Source: Candidatus Hodarchaeota archaeon (GTDB lineage Archaea > Asgardarchaeota > Heimdallarchaeia > Hodarchaeales > Hodarchaeaceae). From it: a DNA stretch of 5,710 nt. Under the pieces are notes generated by a model that did not search any database, had not been told where the DNA came from, and was given only the letters and a program-made list of their open reading frames with translations. Positions 5,501-5,710 of the stretch are shown piece after piece. The stretch is taken from assembly GCA_016840305.1 (NCBI GenBank), contig JAEOSP010000540.1, positions 1 to 5,710 on the forward strand, read 5' to 3'. Every line of letters starts with the position of its first letter. The first letter of the stretch is position 1. Position numbers and translations under genes: made by a program.

Positions 5501-5710
5501 CAATTCCCGTCAAGAAATAAAATTCTGATGACATTTCGTCCACAATTAAAATCCCCCCACGCAGCAATGACCCCCGGCACCCATCCTTCGTTAATACTAC
5601 GGAGGGCAGGCAGGTCCGGGGGCGAAACATTTTGGAGATTGCCACGGCCTTCGGCCTCGCAATGACCCCTGCCGCCCATGCACCAAAGAACAAAATTTTG
5701 GTTCGGGACA
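5501..5710. repeat. Composite dispersed repeat, copy B (cut by window end)
   Basis: It has the same module order as copy A. The differences are 31 extra bases inside the first hairpin loop (about 5581-5611), which themselves form a small stem-loop, a GCGAAA tag in place of GCTAAA, and a different palindrome core (ACGGCCTTCGGCC at 5644-5656). The 3' arm of the last hairpin lies beyond the window, so the copy continues. Confidence 0.85.
5571..5622. repeat. Nested hairpin 6 (in copy B)
   Basis: CCCCCGG (5571-5577) and CCGGGGG (5616-5622) are the same arms as hairpin 1, but the loop is enlarged and holds a second stem-loop: CCTTCGT (5585-5591) with ACGGAGG (5599-5605; one G-U pair). The tag is CGAAA. 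The outer stem is kept intact despite the insertion. Confidence 0.7.

Larger units (their letters stand above)
4938..5710. other. Gene-free flank made of repeats
   Basis: No convincing coding region is present. The open frames on the minus strand (65-84 codons) run straight through the repeat copies, lack convincing ribosome sites, and read as the CEERSDAAIS / ARNEVTRQS / RPKAVAIS peptides expected of repeat translation. The stretch holds two 7-nt-period arrays, a long stem-loop, two composite repeat copies and a hairpin run, each listed separately. TTTAGCCACCAAAGACA (4983-4999) resembles another dispersed environmental repeat, but only as a fragment. No terminator with a T-run is visible just after the radical SAM gene. 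Confidence 0.7.

Noticed and set aside
5161..5693. Overlapping minus-strand open frames of 65-84 codons
   Set aside because: They run through the repeat copies, duplicate each other's peptides, have no convincing ribosome sites, and match the known pattern of repeat-derived spurious proteins.
5195..5710. CRISPR-like array
   Set aside because: Repeats are too long and modular, the spacing is irregular, there are no unique spacers of even length, and no cas genes are present.

Overview
This is a 5.7 kb piece of a bacterial chromosome, probably from an uncultured environmental lineage. It holds four same-strand genes flanked by non-coding DNA. The genes are AT-rich, while the 3' flank is packed with GC-rich hairpin repeats. 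The minus-strand conceptual translation of those repeats gives peptides of the CEERSDAAIS / ARNEVTRQS / RPKAVAIS type. From general knowledge, these are recurrent spurious peptides caused by dispersed repeats in many environmental genomes, including candidate phyla, so they do not fix the taxon. No phylum is assigned.

Layout: (1) 1-284 is a leader region with a good sigma-70-like promoter (TTGAAA, 16 bp, TATAAT) and a folded 5' untranslated region. (2) 285-2294 is a tight two-gene unit. A ParB/Srx-type protein with a helix-turn-helix is followed 3 nt later by a complete Mrr-type PD-(D/E)xK endonuclease that starts at GTG. (3) 2377-4937 is a second unit beginning 82 nt downstream. A four-helix membrane protein is fused to a cytoplasmic HAD phosphatase domain, and it overlaps by 4 nt (ATGA) a radical SAM protein with a CxxxCxxC cluster motif. 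(4) 4938-5710 has no credible gene. It contains two degenerate tandem arrays with a 7-nt period, a long stem-loop, and two copies of a composite repeat of about 180-210 bp. These copies are joined by a run of hairpins that have different stems but nearly the same 3' tag, (G)GCTAA(A/T).

How the genes may work together: the ParB-like/Mrr-like pair looks like a DNA-recognition or nucleotide-hydrolysing partner feeding a nuclease, which suggests a restriction or anti-phage module. The membrane-HAD/radical SAM pair is translationally coupled and probably shares a substrate. No independent promoter is obvious between the pairs, so all four may be one transcript, but functional linkage across the 82-nt gap is inference. 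The most unusual items are the ParB-Mrr pair, the membrane-anchored HAD enzyme coupled to a radical SAM enzyme, and the hairpin array.
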